A DNA stretch of 64,000 bases from Streptomyces sp. Root1304 (lineage in GTDB: Bacteria > Actinomycetota > Actinomycetes > Streptomycetales > Streptomycetaceae), in the NCBI RefSeq assembly GCF_001426405.1, contig NZ_LMEP01000023.1:124001-188000 (forward strand), read 5' to 3'. Made by a program: the position numbers and the translations under genes. Within the stretch, counting starts at the first letter, position 1; every line of letters begins with the position of its first letter. Below the pieces are notes generated by a model, which was given only the letters and a program-made list of their open reading frames with translations, made no database searches and was not told the DNA's origin. This document shows positions 32,490-41,976 of this stretch, piece after piece.

Positions 32490-35442
32490 ATGGTGGTGAA
32501 GTTCGGGCTGCTCGGATCGCTCGTCGTCCACGACGGGACGGAGCTGCGGCCGGTGTCGGGCCCCAAGGTCCGGGTCCTCCTCGCCGCACTCCTCCTCCAG
32601 GCCAACCGCGCCGTCTCCCGGGACTCCCTCAAGGAGGCCCTCTGGGGGGCCTCCGTCCCCGCCAGCGCCGACGCCGCCCTCGCCAACCACCTCACCCGGC
32701 TGCGCCGCACCCTCGCCGCCGCCGACCGCGGTTCCGAGGACCGCCTGCGCACCGTGGCCCCCGGCTACCAGCTGCTCGTCCACGAGGGCGAACTCGACGC
32801 CGACGTCTTCGAGGCCCCGCGTCAGGGCCGTACAGCTCGCGCACCGGCGGGAGGACTGGGAGGGCGTGCGCCGCGAGGCCGCGCTCGCCATGGACCTGTG
32901 GCGCGGCACGCCCCTCGCCGACCTGGCTCCCTTCGCCGAGGCCGAGGGGCCCGCGCTCCGCGTCCACCAGCTCGCGGAGGCCCGCCTCCAGGCCCTGGAA
33001 TGGAGCTTCGACGCGGAGCTGTGCCAGGGGCGGCACCACGAGGCCGTCGCCCCGCTCAGTACCCTCGCCGCCGAGCACCCGCTGCGCGAGGGCTTCCACC
33101 GCCGGCTCATGCTCGCCCTGCACCGGTCCGGCCGCCAGGCCGAGGCCTTCTCCGTCTACCACCGGCTGCGCCGCAGCCTCGTCGACGAACTCGGCACCGA
33201 ACCGAGCGTGGCCGTCCAGCGGGCCCACGAGGAGGTGCTCGCGGGGGACCCCGGCCCCCGCCCGCGCACCCGGTCGGGCACCGCCGCACCGCGCCCGCCC
33301 TTCCAGCTGCCCTGGGAGGGCGACGCGTTCACGGGCCGTACGGCCGAGGTGGCGCGGGTGCGGGCGCTGCTCGGCGCCGGGGACGTGCCCGGGACCAGGA
33401 CGGGACACGGCAGCGGGACCGGCGCCGGGAGCACGTACGACACCGGTGGCGTGCACGGGACCGGTGGTGACGGGGAGGGGCCCGCGCGCGTCCGGCCCGT
33501 CGTCATCTCCGGCATGGGCGGCATCGGCAAGACCGCCCTCGCCGTCCACGTGGCCCACCGCGTCCGTGACGCCTTCCCCGACGGCGCCCTCTACGCCGAC
33601 CTGCGCGGCTACTGCGTCGAGGGCGCCCGGACGGCCCACGAGCTGCTCGCCCGCTTCCTCTCCGACCTCGGGGTGCGCCACGGCACCCTGCCCGAGGACA
33701 CCGACGACCGCGCCCTCCTCTTCCGCTCCGCGCTCGCCGAGCGCCGGGTCCTGCTCGTCCTCGACAACGCCCGCAGCGCCGCCCAGGTCGCTCCGCTGCT
33801 CCCCGCCGGCGGGCCCAGCGCCGCCCTGATCACCAGCCGTCAGCTGCTCGCCGACCTGCCCGGCTCCGTCACGGTCCCGCTCGCCCCGCTGGCCGCCCCG
33901 GACCAGCACGCGCTGCTCGCCCGGCTCGCGGGCGCCGACCGCGTGGGGCAGGAGCCCGAGGCGCTGGCCGACATCATGGACGCCTGCGGCGGTCTGCCGC
34001 TCGCCCTCCGCATCGTCGGCGGCCGGCTCGCCTCCCGCCCCTCCTGGCCCCTCGCCCTCCTCGCGAAGCGCCTCACCCCGCACCGGGGCCGGCTGGAGAC
34101 CCTCGCCATGGGCGACTTCGACGTCCAGCGGACCTTCGCCATGAGCTACGTGGCCATGCGGGACAGCGACCAGCCCCTGGAGCGCGAGGGCGCCCGCGCC
34201 TTCCGGCTCCTCGGCCGGAACTGGTCCGGCCACCAGGTCACCCCCCAGTCCACCGCCGCGCTCCTGGACGTCACCGAGAGCCGCGCCGCCGCCGTGCTCG
34301 ACGTCCTGGCCGACGCCCACCTCGTCCTCACCCCCGCCCCCGACCGTTACGTGCTCCACGACCTGCTCGGCGAGTACGCGTGGCAGCGCGGCGAGGAGGA
34401 GGACACCGAGGCCGAGCGCACCACGGCCGTGCTGCGCCTGCTCTCCTGGTACGCCACCGCCCTCGCCACGGCCTCGCGGGTCGCCACCCGCGAGACGCAG
34501 TCCCCGCCGCCCCTCGACGGGGGCACCGGGACGCGCCCGGCCCTGCCCGAGTTCAGCGACGACGTCGAGGCGATCCGCTGGACCGCCAAGGAACTCCCCG
34601 CCATCCAGGACGCCCTGACCCGCGCCGGGGAACTGGGCCGCTCCGACCTGGCCTGGCGGCTCGCCGTCGGACTCTTCGGCTACGCCGGTACGCACTGGTG
34701 GACGGCCGAGTGGGACATCTGCCTGGGGCAGGCCATGGACATCGCGCGCGCCCACGGCGACACGCTGGGCCAGGCCTGGCTGCACCGCCGCATGGCCGTC
34801 GCCCACGGCATGGCCTTCCGCAACGAGGCCTGCCTCGACCACCTCCGCATCGCCCTGGAGCTGTTCACCGAGCGCGGGGACGTACTGGCCCAGGCCTCCA
34901 TCCTCGGCAACATGTCCTCCCTCTACGCCCAGATCGAGGACGCCGAACGGGCGCTCAGCCACGCCGAACTCTCCCGCGACCTCTATCTGAAGGCCGGGCC
35001 CGACCTCTCCCGCGAGACGGGCGGCAGCCGGGGCGAGGCCCTCGTCCTCAGCAGGATCGCGGACGCCCGGCAGCTGCTCGGCGACCTCGACGGGGCGGCG
35101 GCGGACTTCCTGCGCGTGATCGAGCTGCTGCGCACGGACGGACACTGGCTGTTCCTCGCCACCTCTCTCACCAAGTACGGCGACATCCTGCGGGGTCTGG
35201 GGCGCCGCGACGAGGCCTTCGCCGCCCTCGCGGAGGCGCTCGGCATCCGGCACCGGATGAACGACGTCGGCGGGACCGCCGACTGCCTGGTCTTCACGGC
35301 CCGCGCCCACCACCACTTCGAGGAGTGGGGCGCCGCCCGTGAGACCTGGGAGAACTGCCTGCGGCTGGCCCGGGAGCACAACCTGACCAAGCGGATCGCG
35401 GAGAGCCTCGAAGGACTGGAGGCCCTGCCGGGGGAAACGTAG
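32490..35442 (+). pseudogene. AfsR/SARP-family regulator with NB-ARC and TPR domains, interrupted by a 1-nt frameshift
   Basis: The N-terminal OmpR-type winged helix (VKFGLLGSLVVHDGTELRPV to about residue 100) is read in one frame from 32490, but the bacterial activator domain (VQLAHRREDWEGVRREAALA onward) and everything after are in another. Removing one C from the run CCCC at 32815-32818 joins them as DADVFEARVRAVQLAH, giving about 983 residues. The second part has an NB-ARC domain with P-loop GMGGIGKTALA, a Gly/Thr-rich linker before it, and C-terminal TPR helices. Such proteins switch on antibiotic or stress genes. The long second frame (to 35442) is intact, so a sequencing error, recent loss, or ribosomal frameshifting at CCCC are all possible. 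GTG 32493 or 32496 may be the true start. Confidence 0.8.
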
Positions 35443-35471
35443 CGCCCCGGCCCCGTACGGCGGCCGCTCAC

Positions 35472-35547
35472 AGCCGTCCCGGACGGCACGCGGGAATCTG
35501 CGGGACGTCCCGGAGACGGCTGGGACGGCACCGGCGCCGGTCGGTGC
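35472..35547. terminator. nested inverted repeats between the SARP gene and the GNAT gene
   Basis: AGCCGTC/GACGGCT (35472-35478 with 35515-35521) encloses CCGTC-CCG-GACGG, and GCACCG/CGGTGC (35528-35547) encloses the palindrome ACCGGCGCCGGT. They lie between two convergent genes and probably end transcription there. Confidence 0.5.
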
Positions 35548-35572
35548 GTGGGCGAGCGGGGATGTCGGGCCG

Positions 35573-36199
35573 TCAGCTCCGGGTGGACGCGGCCAGGCGC
35601 CGTTCCAGTGCCGCACGGCGCTCCGGCCACTCCTCGACGACGACCGAGAAGACGGCGGTGTCCCGGAGACGGCCCTCCTCGCCCGGGACCCAGGACGGGG
35701 CCCAGTTCCGCAGGACGCCCTCGAAGCTCGCGCCGACCCGCTCCACGGCCGCCCGCGAACGGGCGTTGCGGGCGTCCGTCATGAGGTCGACCCGCGCCAC
35801 GCCCCAGATGTCGAAGGCGTGCCGCAGGAGCAGGTACTTGGCCTCAGTGTTCACGCCCGTGCCCTGCGCGGAGGCGGCGAGCCAGGTGTAGCCGATCTCG
35901 ACCGCGCGCAGCCCCTCGCCGGAGGGCCACGGCCGGGGCTCGCAGAACGAGGTGTGGCCGACCACCCGCCCGCTCGGCACGTGCACCTGGGCGTACGGGG
36001 TCAGCAGGCCCGCTTCGGCGCGGGCCAGGTGCCCGTCGACGTACGCGGCGATCTCCGCCCGCTCGGGGACCCGGGTGTAGCGGTACGACCCCCGGTCCTC
36101 CTCCGCCGCCTCGGCGAGACCCCGGGCGTGCTGCCGCCCCAGCGGCTCCAGGCGCACCGAGGCGCCTTCCAGAACGGGTCCTGCCGGGGGAAAGCCCAT
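35573..36199 (-). CDS. GNAT N-acetyltransferase, RimJ/RimL type
   Basis: A 208-residue GNAT-fold acetyltransferase. [19 protein letters not shown] is the typical RimJ/RimL opening, [20 protein letters not shown] the acetyl-CoA loop (QGTGVN standing for the R/Q-x-x-G-x-G/A motif), and [20 protein letters not shown] the conserved motif B helix. It transfers acetyl from acetyl-CoA to an amine, perhaps a protein N-terminus or a small molecule. ATG 36199 follows a GGAG; a GTG at 36220 is in frame. The target is unknown. Confidence 0.9.
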   Translation of the reverse strand: MGFPPAGPVLEGASVRLEPLGRQHARGLAEAAEEDRGSYRYTRVPERAEIAAYVDGHLARAEAGLLTPYAQVHVPSGRVVGHTSFCEPRPWPSGEGLRAVEIGYTWLAASAQGTGVNTEAKYLLLRHAFDIWGVARVDLMTDARNARSRAAVERVGASFEGVLRNWAPSWVPGEEGRLRDTAVFSVVVEEWPERRAALERRLAASTRS

Positions 36200-36303
36200 G
36201 TTTCCGTACTCCGTGATCACGCGTCGGGTAGGTCGGGGACCGTGCGAACGGTGTGCAGAATCTCAGAGTCGCCGGGGAACGGCACCTCGTTTCCGCCCGG
36301 CGG

Positions 36304-37335
36304 TCACGGGAAGGCCAGCGCCCGGAAGGCGTCCCTGACCCGGGCCAGCGGACCCGGGTCCCGGGTGAGGCGGAGCCGGTTGGTCAGCAGGACCGCCCAG
36401 CGCCCGCGCGCCGGCGACACCCACATCCCCGTACCCGTGAAGCCGAAGTGCGCCCACACGCCGTCCGCCGGAACCGTGCCCGGCGCCGGATGCCAGAACA
36501 GGCCGCGCGGCGGGTCGAGTTCGCCGGTGTGGACGCGGAGCGACACGGCGGTCCAGTCCGCCGAGAAGGTGCCGGGCGCCGGGGCGAGGAGATGGCGGAG
36601 GAACCGGCCGATGTCGGCGGTGGTGGTGAAGACCCCGGCGATCCCGCAGGCCCCGCCGAGGAGCCGGGCCGAGAAGTCGTGGACGGTGCCCCGGAGCGGC
36701 GCGCCGGTCCCCTCGTCGTACTCGGTGGGGGCGCAGCGCTCCCCGAGCGCGGCGGGCAGCGGACCGTACCGGGTCTCCGGCATGGTGAGCGGGTCCCAGA
36801 CCCGTTCCCCGGCGAGCCGGGGGAGCGGGGTGCGGGTGAGGTGCTCGGCGAGGTAGCCGAGGACCAGCGCCGCCCGGTCGGTGTACGCGACGGCTTCCCC
36901 CGGCCGGTGCCGGAGCGGCTCCGCGAGGACGCCGTCCCTGACGTCCTGCGGGTCCGAGCCGTACAGGTGCCGGAGGTTGGCGCGGAGCGGCATGCCCGCC
37001 GTGTGGGTGAGGAGGTGGTGGGCCGTGGCCCCGGCGAGGGGCCGCCCCGCCGCCTCGGGCCAGTAGGAGCCGAGCGGGGCCGCGAGGTCGAGCTTCCCGG
37101 CGTCGACGAGGGTCCCCGTCACGGCCCACACGGCGAGGATCTTGGTCAGGCTCGCGACGTCGAACAGGGTGTCGTGGCGCATCGGCTCCCCGGGGCGCGC
37201 CGGGTCGAGGAGCCCGACCGCTCCGTCCGACAGGATGCCCCGGGCGTCACCCACGGCCCACGCGGCGCCCGGATACACGCCCGTGCGGGCCGCGTCGCCG
37301 AGCAGCCGCTCGAAGGGATCGCTGCGCACTGCCAA
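36304..37335 (-). CDS. serine hydrolase of the beta-lactamase/DD-peptidase fold (class C-like)
   Basis: A 343-residue enzyme with Ser62-Leu-Thr-Lys65 as nucleophile motif (DVASLTKILAVW), Tyr151-Thr-Asp as the second motif and HFGFTGTG as the third, where KTG is usual. It has no signal peptide, so it is probably cytoplasmic, like EstB-type esterases. It may hydrolyse esters or peptides. The start is TTG 37335 with GGAGG 7 nt upstream; GTG 37329 lies too far from it. Overall length is normal for the family. Confidence 0.85.
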   Translation of the reverse strand: MAVRSDPFERLLGDAARTGVYPGAAWAVGDARGILSDGAVGLLDPARPGEPMRHDTLFDVASLTKILAVWAVTGTLVDAGKLDLAAPLGSYWPEAAGRPLAGATAHHLLTHTAGMPLRANLRHLYGSDPQDVRDGVLAEPLRHRPGEAVAYTDRAALVLGYLAEHLTRTPLPRLAGERVWDPLTMPETRYGPLPAALGERCAPTEYDEGTGAPLRGTVHDFSARLLGGACGIAGVFTTTADIGRFLRHLLAPAPGTFSADWTAVSLRVHTGELDPPRGLFWHPAPGTVPADGVWAHFGFTGTGMWVSPARGRWAVLLTNRLRLTRDPGPLARVRDAFRALAFP

Positions 37336-37445
37336 GGCGGGCCTCCGGCGGGTCTGCGGGGGCGGGCCCCGGGGAGCCTGGCGGGCCGCGCTCCGGAGTC
37401 ATGCCCCGGCCGTACGGGAAGACACCCTTCCGTCACGGGAAGACC

Positions 37446-37474
37446 CCGCCGGGCGTGATCCGTACTCCCGGCGG
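37446..37474 (-). terminator. hairpin CCGCCGGG-N13-CCCGGCGG after the VanW-family gene
   Basis: A perfect 8-bp stem lies 12 nt beyond the stop codon on the minus strand, placed as the terminator of the VanW-family gene and ahead of the hydrolase promoter. Confidence 0.65.
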
Positions 37475-37485
37475 ACGCGCCCGCG

Positions 37486-39225
37486 TTACTTGCAGACCAC
37501 TTCGTCGCGCGGCGTGTAGTGGGTCTTGAAGGTCTCCCGCTTGACCTCGGCGCCGTCGTTCTTGAACACCCGGTCCACCGAGATGTCGAAGCCTTCGAGC
37601 GGCGGCTGCGGCACACAGGCCTCGCCGGTGCCCTCGCGCTTCGTGGGCTCCGTGAGGTTGGTGCGCGGTCCCGCGACCGCCTCCACGGAGTCGTACTTCT
37701 TCGTGCCCAGGAAGCTCACCGTGACCGAGGTGTCGGTCGCGCCCGCCTTGATGTAGATGGGCTTGCCGGTGTCGTTGCGGAACTTCAGGTCCAGCGAGCC
37801 CCACGCGACGGTCGCCTCGCGGCCGGCCGGGTAGCGCTCGATGTAGAAGGAGTGGGCGCCGTACTCCACGGGCTTCACCCCGGCGAAGAACATGGCGTTG
37901 AACATGGTGGTGGCCATGGCCGAGACGCCACCGCCGGGCGCCGACCGGTACTGGCCGTCCAGGATCATCGTGCCGTCGACGAAACCGTTGTCCGCGGTCC
38001 GCTCGCCGACCGTCCTGTTGAAGCTCCACACCTCGCCCGGCTGCACGATCGAGCCGTTGATCAGCTCGGCCGCCCGGCCGATGTTCGTCGTCCGGTACGG
38101 CGCGCTCGGGAAGTTCACCGTGAACGTCGACATCTGCTCGGTGATGCCGAGCCGCGCCAGCGAGTCCGCGCTCAGCTCGGGCTCGGTGACGGTGGTCGCC
38201 ACCGGCGCGGTCCGCGCGGCGGCACCGGACTTGGTGAGCAGCGGGCGTACGGCGTCACCGAGGGCCTTCGCGGTCACCTCGTGCCCGGGCCGGCCCTCCG
38301 ACTCCACCACGACCTTGCCGTCCCGCACCCCGAGGCTCGCCTCGACGGGCGCGCCGGTCAGCGAGGCGAGCGGCCGGGCCACGTCCGGGTCGCGCAGCAG
38401 CGCCTCCGCGTCGAGGGCGGGGGTGAGCCGGCCGTCCTCCGTCTTCACGGTGAGGTGGTCGCTCAGGGTCGCGGCGGAGATCCGCAGCCGCTCCTGGCCC
38501 GCGGTGAGGGTCACCGGGCCGGACACGGCGGGCTTCGCGTACGTGTCGAGGAAGCGGGACACCTCGGTCGCGGGCAGCTTCGGCTGGGTCGTCGTGACGG
38601 GCAGGTTCACCGCGGCGGCGGCGCCGGCGGCGGGGTAGGCGGCGCGCAGCGTCTCGACGGCCTGCCCGGTGTCCAGCTTCTGTCCCGTCACCGGGTGCGT
38701 CGCGACGGCCTTGCCGTCGCGGAAGGCGACGGACCCCTCGCGTACCGCCCGGTCGTTCTTCTTCGCCAGCGCCGACACGGTGGCGTTCGCCTTGTCGGCG
38801 TCGTACGCGAGGACGGGCCGGATGTCGCGCTCGCCGGACGAGAAGAGCCGCCCGATGACGGTGAACGGGTCGCGGGCCGGATCGGCGGCCAGATCGGCGG
38901 TCTTCGCCAGGTCCACGGTGAGCCCGGCGGCGGCCGGCGCCACGCTGGTGGCGCTGTCGCCGACCCGCACGGGTATGGGGGCGTTCCAGGAGGCCGGGGC
39001 CTCGGCGGCCAGCTTGGCCCGGGCCTCGGCCCGGCTCATGCCGCCGATGTCCACGCCGTCGACACGGGTGCCGGCGGATATGTCGTCGCCGGTCGCGAAG
39101 AGCCCCGCGACGTACAGGCCACCCGCGGCGACGGCGACCACACCCGTCGCGATGGCCGCCGTCCGGAGACGCGGACGGCGCCCCTGTCGGGGCGTCGGGG
39201 CATGGTCGGTCCTGGAGCGGGGCAC
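37486..39225 (-). CDS. VanW-family membrane-anchored protein with peptidoglycan-binding-like domains
   Basis: A 579-residue protein with a basic N-terminus, one membrane helix (AAIATGVVAVAAGGLYVAG) and a large extracytoplasmic part. It has repeats of about 120 residues of the type that precede VanW domains (ISAGTRVDGVDIGGMSRAEA, and two YDADKANATVSALAKKN/TPALDAEALLRDPD segments), and a C-terminal VanW domain (EVWSFNRTVGERTADNGFVD, GGGVSAMATTMFNAMFFAGV). Despite the name, VanW proteins are not vancomycin enzymes; they are cell-wall associated with unknown function. GTG 39225 is chosen for its GGGAGAG; GTG 39261 is possible. Confidence 0.85.
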   Translation of the reverse strand: MPRSRTDHAPTPRQGRRPRLRTAAIATGVVAVAAGGLYVAGLFATGDDISAGTRVDGVDIGGMSRAEARAKLAAEAPASWNAPIPVRVGDSATSVAPAAAGLTVDLAKTADLAADPARDPFTVIGRLFSSGERDIRPVLAYDADKANATVSALAKKNDRAVREGSVAFRDGKAVATHPVTGQKLDTGQAVETLRAAYPAAGAAAAVNLPVTTTQPKLPATEVSRFLDTYAKPAVSGPVTLTAGQERLRISAATLSDHLTVKTEDGRLTPALDAEALLRDPDVARPLASLTGAPVEASLGVRDGKVVVESEGRPGHEVTAKALGDAVRPLLTKSGAAARTAPVATTVTEPELSADSLARLGITEQMSTFTVNFPSAPYRTTNIGRAAELINGSIVQPGEVWSFNRTVGERTADNGFVDGTMILDGQYRSAPGGGVSAMATTMFNAMFFAGVKPVEYGAHSFYIERYPAGREATVAWGSLDLKFRNDTGKPIYIKAGATDTSVTVSFLGTKKYDSVEAVAGPRTNLTEPTKREGTGEACVPQPPLEGFDISVDRVFKNDGAEVKRETFKTHYTPRDEVVCK

Positions 39226-39284
39226 ACGCTCTCCCGTGGCGTCGAGGATGGGGGGAACCACTCGACGGTACGCCGAAAGAGTGT

Positions 39285-39298
39285 CTTATGCACATAAG
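39285..39298. promoter_or_regulatory. perfect palindrome CTTATGCACATAAG upstream of the VanW-family gene
   Basis: A 14-bp palindrome in an AT-rich island 60 nt before the VanW-family start and 210 nt before the IclR gene. The shape is that of an operator or of a MerR/ArsR-type promoter element. Confidence 0.5.
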
Positions 39299-39511
39299 GC
39301 CGGTTTGACCTGCGGGGATACGGAGGGGGAGGGCGGGCTCACGGAGAGTGCGACGCGGTGTGCGGGTGCGCGGGTGTGCGGATGCGCCGGGGTGCGGGTG
39401 CGCTCGCGGGGCGCCGGGCCTCAGGGCGTTACGGCCGGGCCGCGAGCGCCCGACGGCCGCGCGTGCGGGCTCCCGCCCGGTGCCCCGGCGGCGCGCGCTT
39501 AAGCTGGACCG

Positions 39512-40273
39512 GTGCCTGATCCGTCCCCGAGCTCCGGGCCCCGGTCCGTCGACCGGGCCCTCGCCGTCCTCGACGCCGTCGCCGACGCCGACCGGCCCGT
39601 CGGGGCCAAGGCGCTGGCCCGGCACCTCGGCTGCGCCCTCTCGACCGTGTACCACCTCACCGGACCCCTCCTCGCCCGCGGTTACCTCGTCCGCACCGCC
39701 GAGGGGTACGCCCCGGGACCCCGCGTCCCGGCGCTGCACCGCTCCCACCAGCGGCACCACGGACTCGGCGCCGGGACCGGCGAACTCCTCGGCCGGCTGC
39801 GCCGGGCCACCGGCGCGGAGGCGTACCACACCGCGTACCGCGACGGCCTGATCACCGTCGTCGACACCACCGCCCCGGTCACCGACACCGCCCACCCCTT
39901 CGTACCCGGCCCCGAGGACCGCGCGCACGCCACCGCCCACGGCAAGGCCCTGCTCGCCGCCCTGCCGCGCCCGCTGCGCCGCCGCTATCTCGCGGAGCAC
40001 GGGATGGCACGGTTCACCGAGCGCACCATCACCAGCGCCGAGCGCTTCGAGGCCGAGGCCGAGCGGGTGCGCGGGCAGGGCTTCGCCGTGTCGGTGGGCG
40101 AGGCCGACCTCGCGTACACCTGTCTCGCCGTGGCCCTGCCCGAGCGCGGCGACGGCATCGTGCACGCGCTCTCCGTCTCGCTGCCGACCGCCGACTTCGG
40201 CCGGCGGCAGGGCGCCGTCCGGGCGGCCCTCGCCCGCGCCGTACCGGACTTTCCGGCCCTGCCGGAATCCTGA
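39512..40273 (+). CDS. IclR-family transcriptional regulator
   Basis: A 253-residue IclR regulator: N-terminal winged helix (AKALARHLGCALSTVYHLTG, residues about 31-50) and a GAF-like effector domain (HTAYRDGLITVVDT, ATAHGKALLAALP, VSVGEADLAYTCLAVALPE). Members control catabolic genes in response to small acids. It is translated from GTG 39512. It lies just ahead of a small monooxygenase-fold gene (46-nt gap), which may be its target. The 280-nt upstream region is low-complexity GGGTGCG repeats. Confidence 0.92.
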   Translation: MPDPSPSSGPRSVDRALAVLDAVADADRPVGAKALARHLGCALSTVYHLTGPLLARGYLVRTAEGYAPGPRVPALHRSHQRHHGLGAGTGELLGRLRRATGAEAYHTAYRDGLITVVDTTAPVTDTAHPFVPGPEDRAHATAHGKALLAALPRPLRRRYLAEHGMARFTERTITSAERFEAEAERVRGQGFAVSVGEADLAYTCLAVALPERGDGIVHALSVSLPTADFGRRQGAVRAALARAVPDFPALPES

Positions 40274-40318
40274 GGGGACCGGCTGGCGGCGCCCGCCGAA
40301 GAACCGCACGCTGGACCC

Positions 40319-40648
40319 ATGATCTTCATCGCCGTCCGATTCACCGCCCGCCCCGACCACGCCGACCGCTGGCTCGACCTGGTCGGGGACTTCACCCGCG
40401 CCACCCGCGAGGAGCCCGGCAACCTCTTCTTCGACTGGTCCCGCAGCGTCGACGACCCCAACGTCTTCGTCCTCCTGGAGGCCTTCGCCGACGCCGAGGC
40501 GGGCGCCGCCCACGTCGCCTCCGCACACTTCAAGGCCGGTCTGGAGACCATGGCCGGAGCCATCGCCACCACCCCCGAGATCATCAACGTCGAGGTTCCG
40601 CAGCAGGGCTGGGGCGCCATGGCGGAGCTGGCCCCGACCGGCGTCTGA
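40319..40648 (+). CDS. putative quinol monooxygenase (ABM-fold) protein
   Basis: A 109-residue ferredoxin-like dimeric alpha-beta-barrel protein of the YgiN/antibiotic-biosynthesis-monooxygenase type: MIFIAVRFTARPDHADRWLD, FDWSRSVDDPNVFVLLEAFA, HVASAHFKAGLETM. Such proteins can oxidise quinols without a cofactor or serve as small regulators. It follows the IclR gene by 45 nt on the same strand and is probably co-transcribed. The Glu and His near HVASAHF are family typical. Confidence 0.88.
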   Translation: MIFIAVRFTARPDHADRWLDLVGDFTRATREEPGNLFFDWSRSVDDPNVFVLLEAFADAEAGAAHVASAHFKAGLETMAGAIATTPEIINVEVPQQGWGAMAELAPTGV

Positions 40649-40740
40649 GCCACCGTCCACGGCCCCTGGACCCGCCGTCCCGCCTGATAGGTTCGCACGC
40701 ACACGCAGGCGGGGCGGCGGCCCGAGGGGAGAAGCGGCAC

Positions 40741-41775
40741 ATGGCGTCGAGCGGGCGGCAGACCGGCAGGCCCACCCTGGAGGAGGTCGCGGCCAGGGCG
40801 GGAGTCGGTCGCGGCACCGTGTCCCGGGTCATCAACGGCTCCCCCCGGGTGAGCGAACAGGCCAAGGCCGCCGTCGAGCGGGCCGTCGCCGAACTCGGCT
40901 ACGTCCCCAACCGGGCCGCCCGCGCCCTGGCCGGCAGCCGTACCGACGCCGTCGCCCTGGTGATCCCCGAGACCGAGGCCCGGCTCTTCGCGGAGCCGTA
41001 CTTCCTCGACATCATCCGTGGCGTCAGCAGCGAACTCGCCGACGCCGACAAGCAGTTGCTGCTCACCCTGATCCGCAGCGAGCAGGAGCGCCAGCGCTTC
41101 GAGCAGTACCTCGCCGCCCAGCGCGTCGACGGAGTCCTCCTCGTCTCCGTGCACGGCGAGGACCCGCTGCCCGACCAGGTCCGTGCCCTCGGCCTGCCCG
41201 CCGTCCTCAACGGCCGCCGTACCGAGGACGAACGCGTCGCCTTCGTCGACTCCGACAACACCGGCGCCGGCCGGACCGCCGTCGCCCACCTCGCCGGGCG
41301 CGGCCGACGCACCATCGCCACCATCACCGGCCCCCTCGACATGTACGTGGCCCGCTGCCGCCTCGACGGCTACCGCGAAGGCCTGACCGGAGCCGGACTC
41401 GTCCCCGACGACGGGCTCGTCGCCGACGGGGACTTCACCGAGGAGGGCGGCCGGCGCGCCATGCGCGAACTCCTCGACCGCAGGCCCGACCTGGACGCCG
41501 TCTTCGCCGCCTCCGACGTGATGGCCGCGGGCGCGCGCGGAGTGCTGCGCGAGGCGGGCCGCCGGGTCCCCGAGGACGTGGCCCTCGTCGGCGTCGACGA
41601 CTCGGCCGTCGCCCGGCACATGGACCCGCCCCTGACAAGCGTCCGCCAGCCCATCGAGGAGATGGGCCGCACCATGGCCCGGCTGCTGCTCCAGGAGATC
41701 GCCTCACCCGGCGACCCCGATGAGCAGCCCCGCCGGATGCTCCCGACGGAACTGGTGGTCCGCGCCTCCTCCTGA
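40741..41775 (+). CDS. LacI-family transcriptional regulator
   Basis: A 344-residue LacI regulator. The N-terminal HTH is TLEEVAARAGVGRGTVSRVI, followed by the hinge helix segment ALAGSRTDAVALVIPET and a periplasmic-binding-protein-like sensor with DGVLLVSVHGEDP, FVDSDNTGAGRTA and ALVGVDDSAVARHMDPPLTS. It probably senses a sugar. ATG 40741 begins the standard N-terminus. No sugar transporter lies beside it, so its target lies elsewhere, or is the GH15 gene at 60434; the latter is speculation. Confidence 0.93.
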   Translation: MASSGRQTGRPTLEEVAARAGVGRGTVSRVINGSPRVSEQAKAAVERAVAELGYVPNRAARALAGSRTDAVALVIPETEARLFAEPYFLDIIRGVSSELADADKQLLLTLIRSEQERQRFEQYLAAQRVDGVLLVSVHGEDPLPDQVRALGLPAVLNGRRTEDERVAFVDSDNTGAGRTAVAHLAGRGRRTIATITGPLDMYVARCRLDGYREGLTGAGLVPDDGLVADGDFTEEGGRRAMRELLDRRPDLDAVFAASDVMAAGARGVLREAGRRVPEDVALVGVDDSAVARHMDPPLTSVRQPIEEMGRTMARLLLQEIASPGDPDEQPRRMLPTELVVRASS

Positions 41776-41976
41776 GGACCCCTCGCCCGACGGGTGAACG
41801 ACTCCACGGGACCACCCCCGCGCACGGGACCGCCGCCGGACCACCCCGCGCACGTCCCCGAGATCGCCGCCGAGATGCACCCGCCCCGGGGGCCCCGGAG
41901 AATGGACACCGTACGGGGTCCCTGTCCGCGACCGAGGGCGCTCCCGACGGCGTCCGACCCGGCAAGGGGGTCGACG

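Noticed and set aside
32692-35616. A 974-codon open frame on the minus strand opposite the SARP gene
   Set aside because: Same shadow effect; low-complexity Gly/Val/Ala/Glu content, no start signal and no recognisable motif, while the plus strand has clear NB-ARC and TPR sequences.
39340-39500. GGGTGCG-type low-complexity run before the IclR gene as a repeat family or CRISPR
   Set aside because: Units vary in length and sequence, with no spacers; it is biased composition rather than an array.
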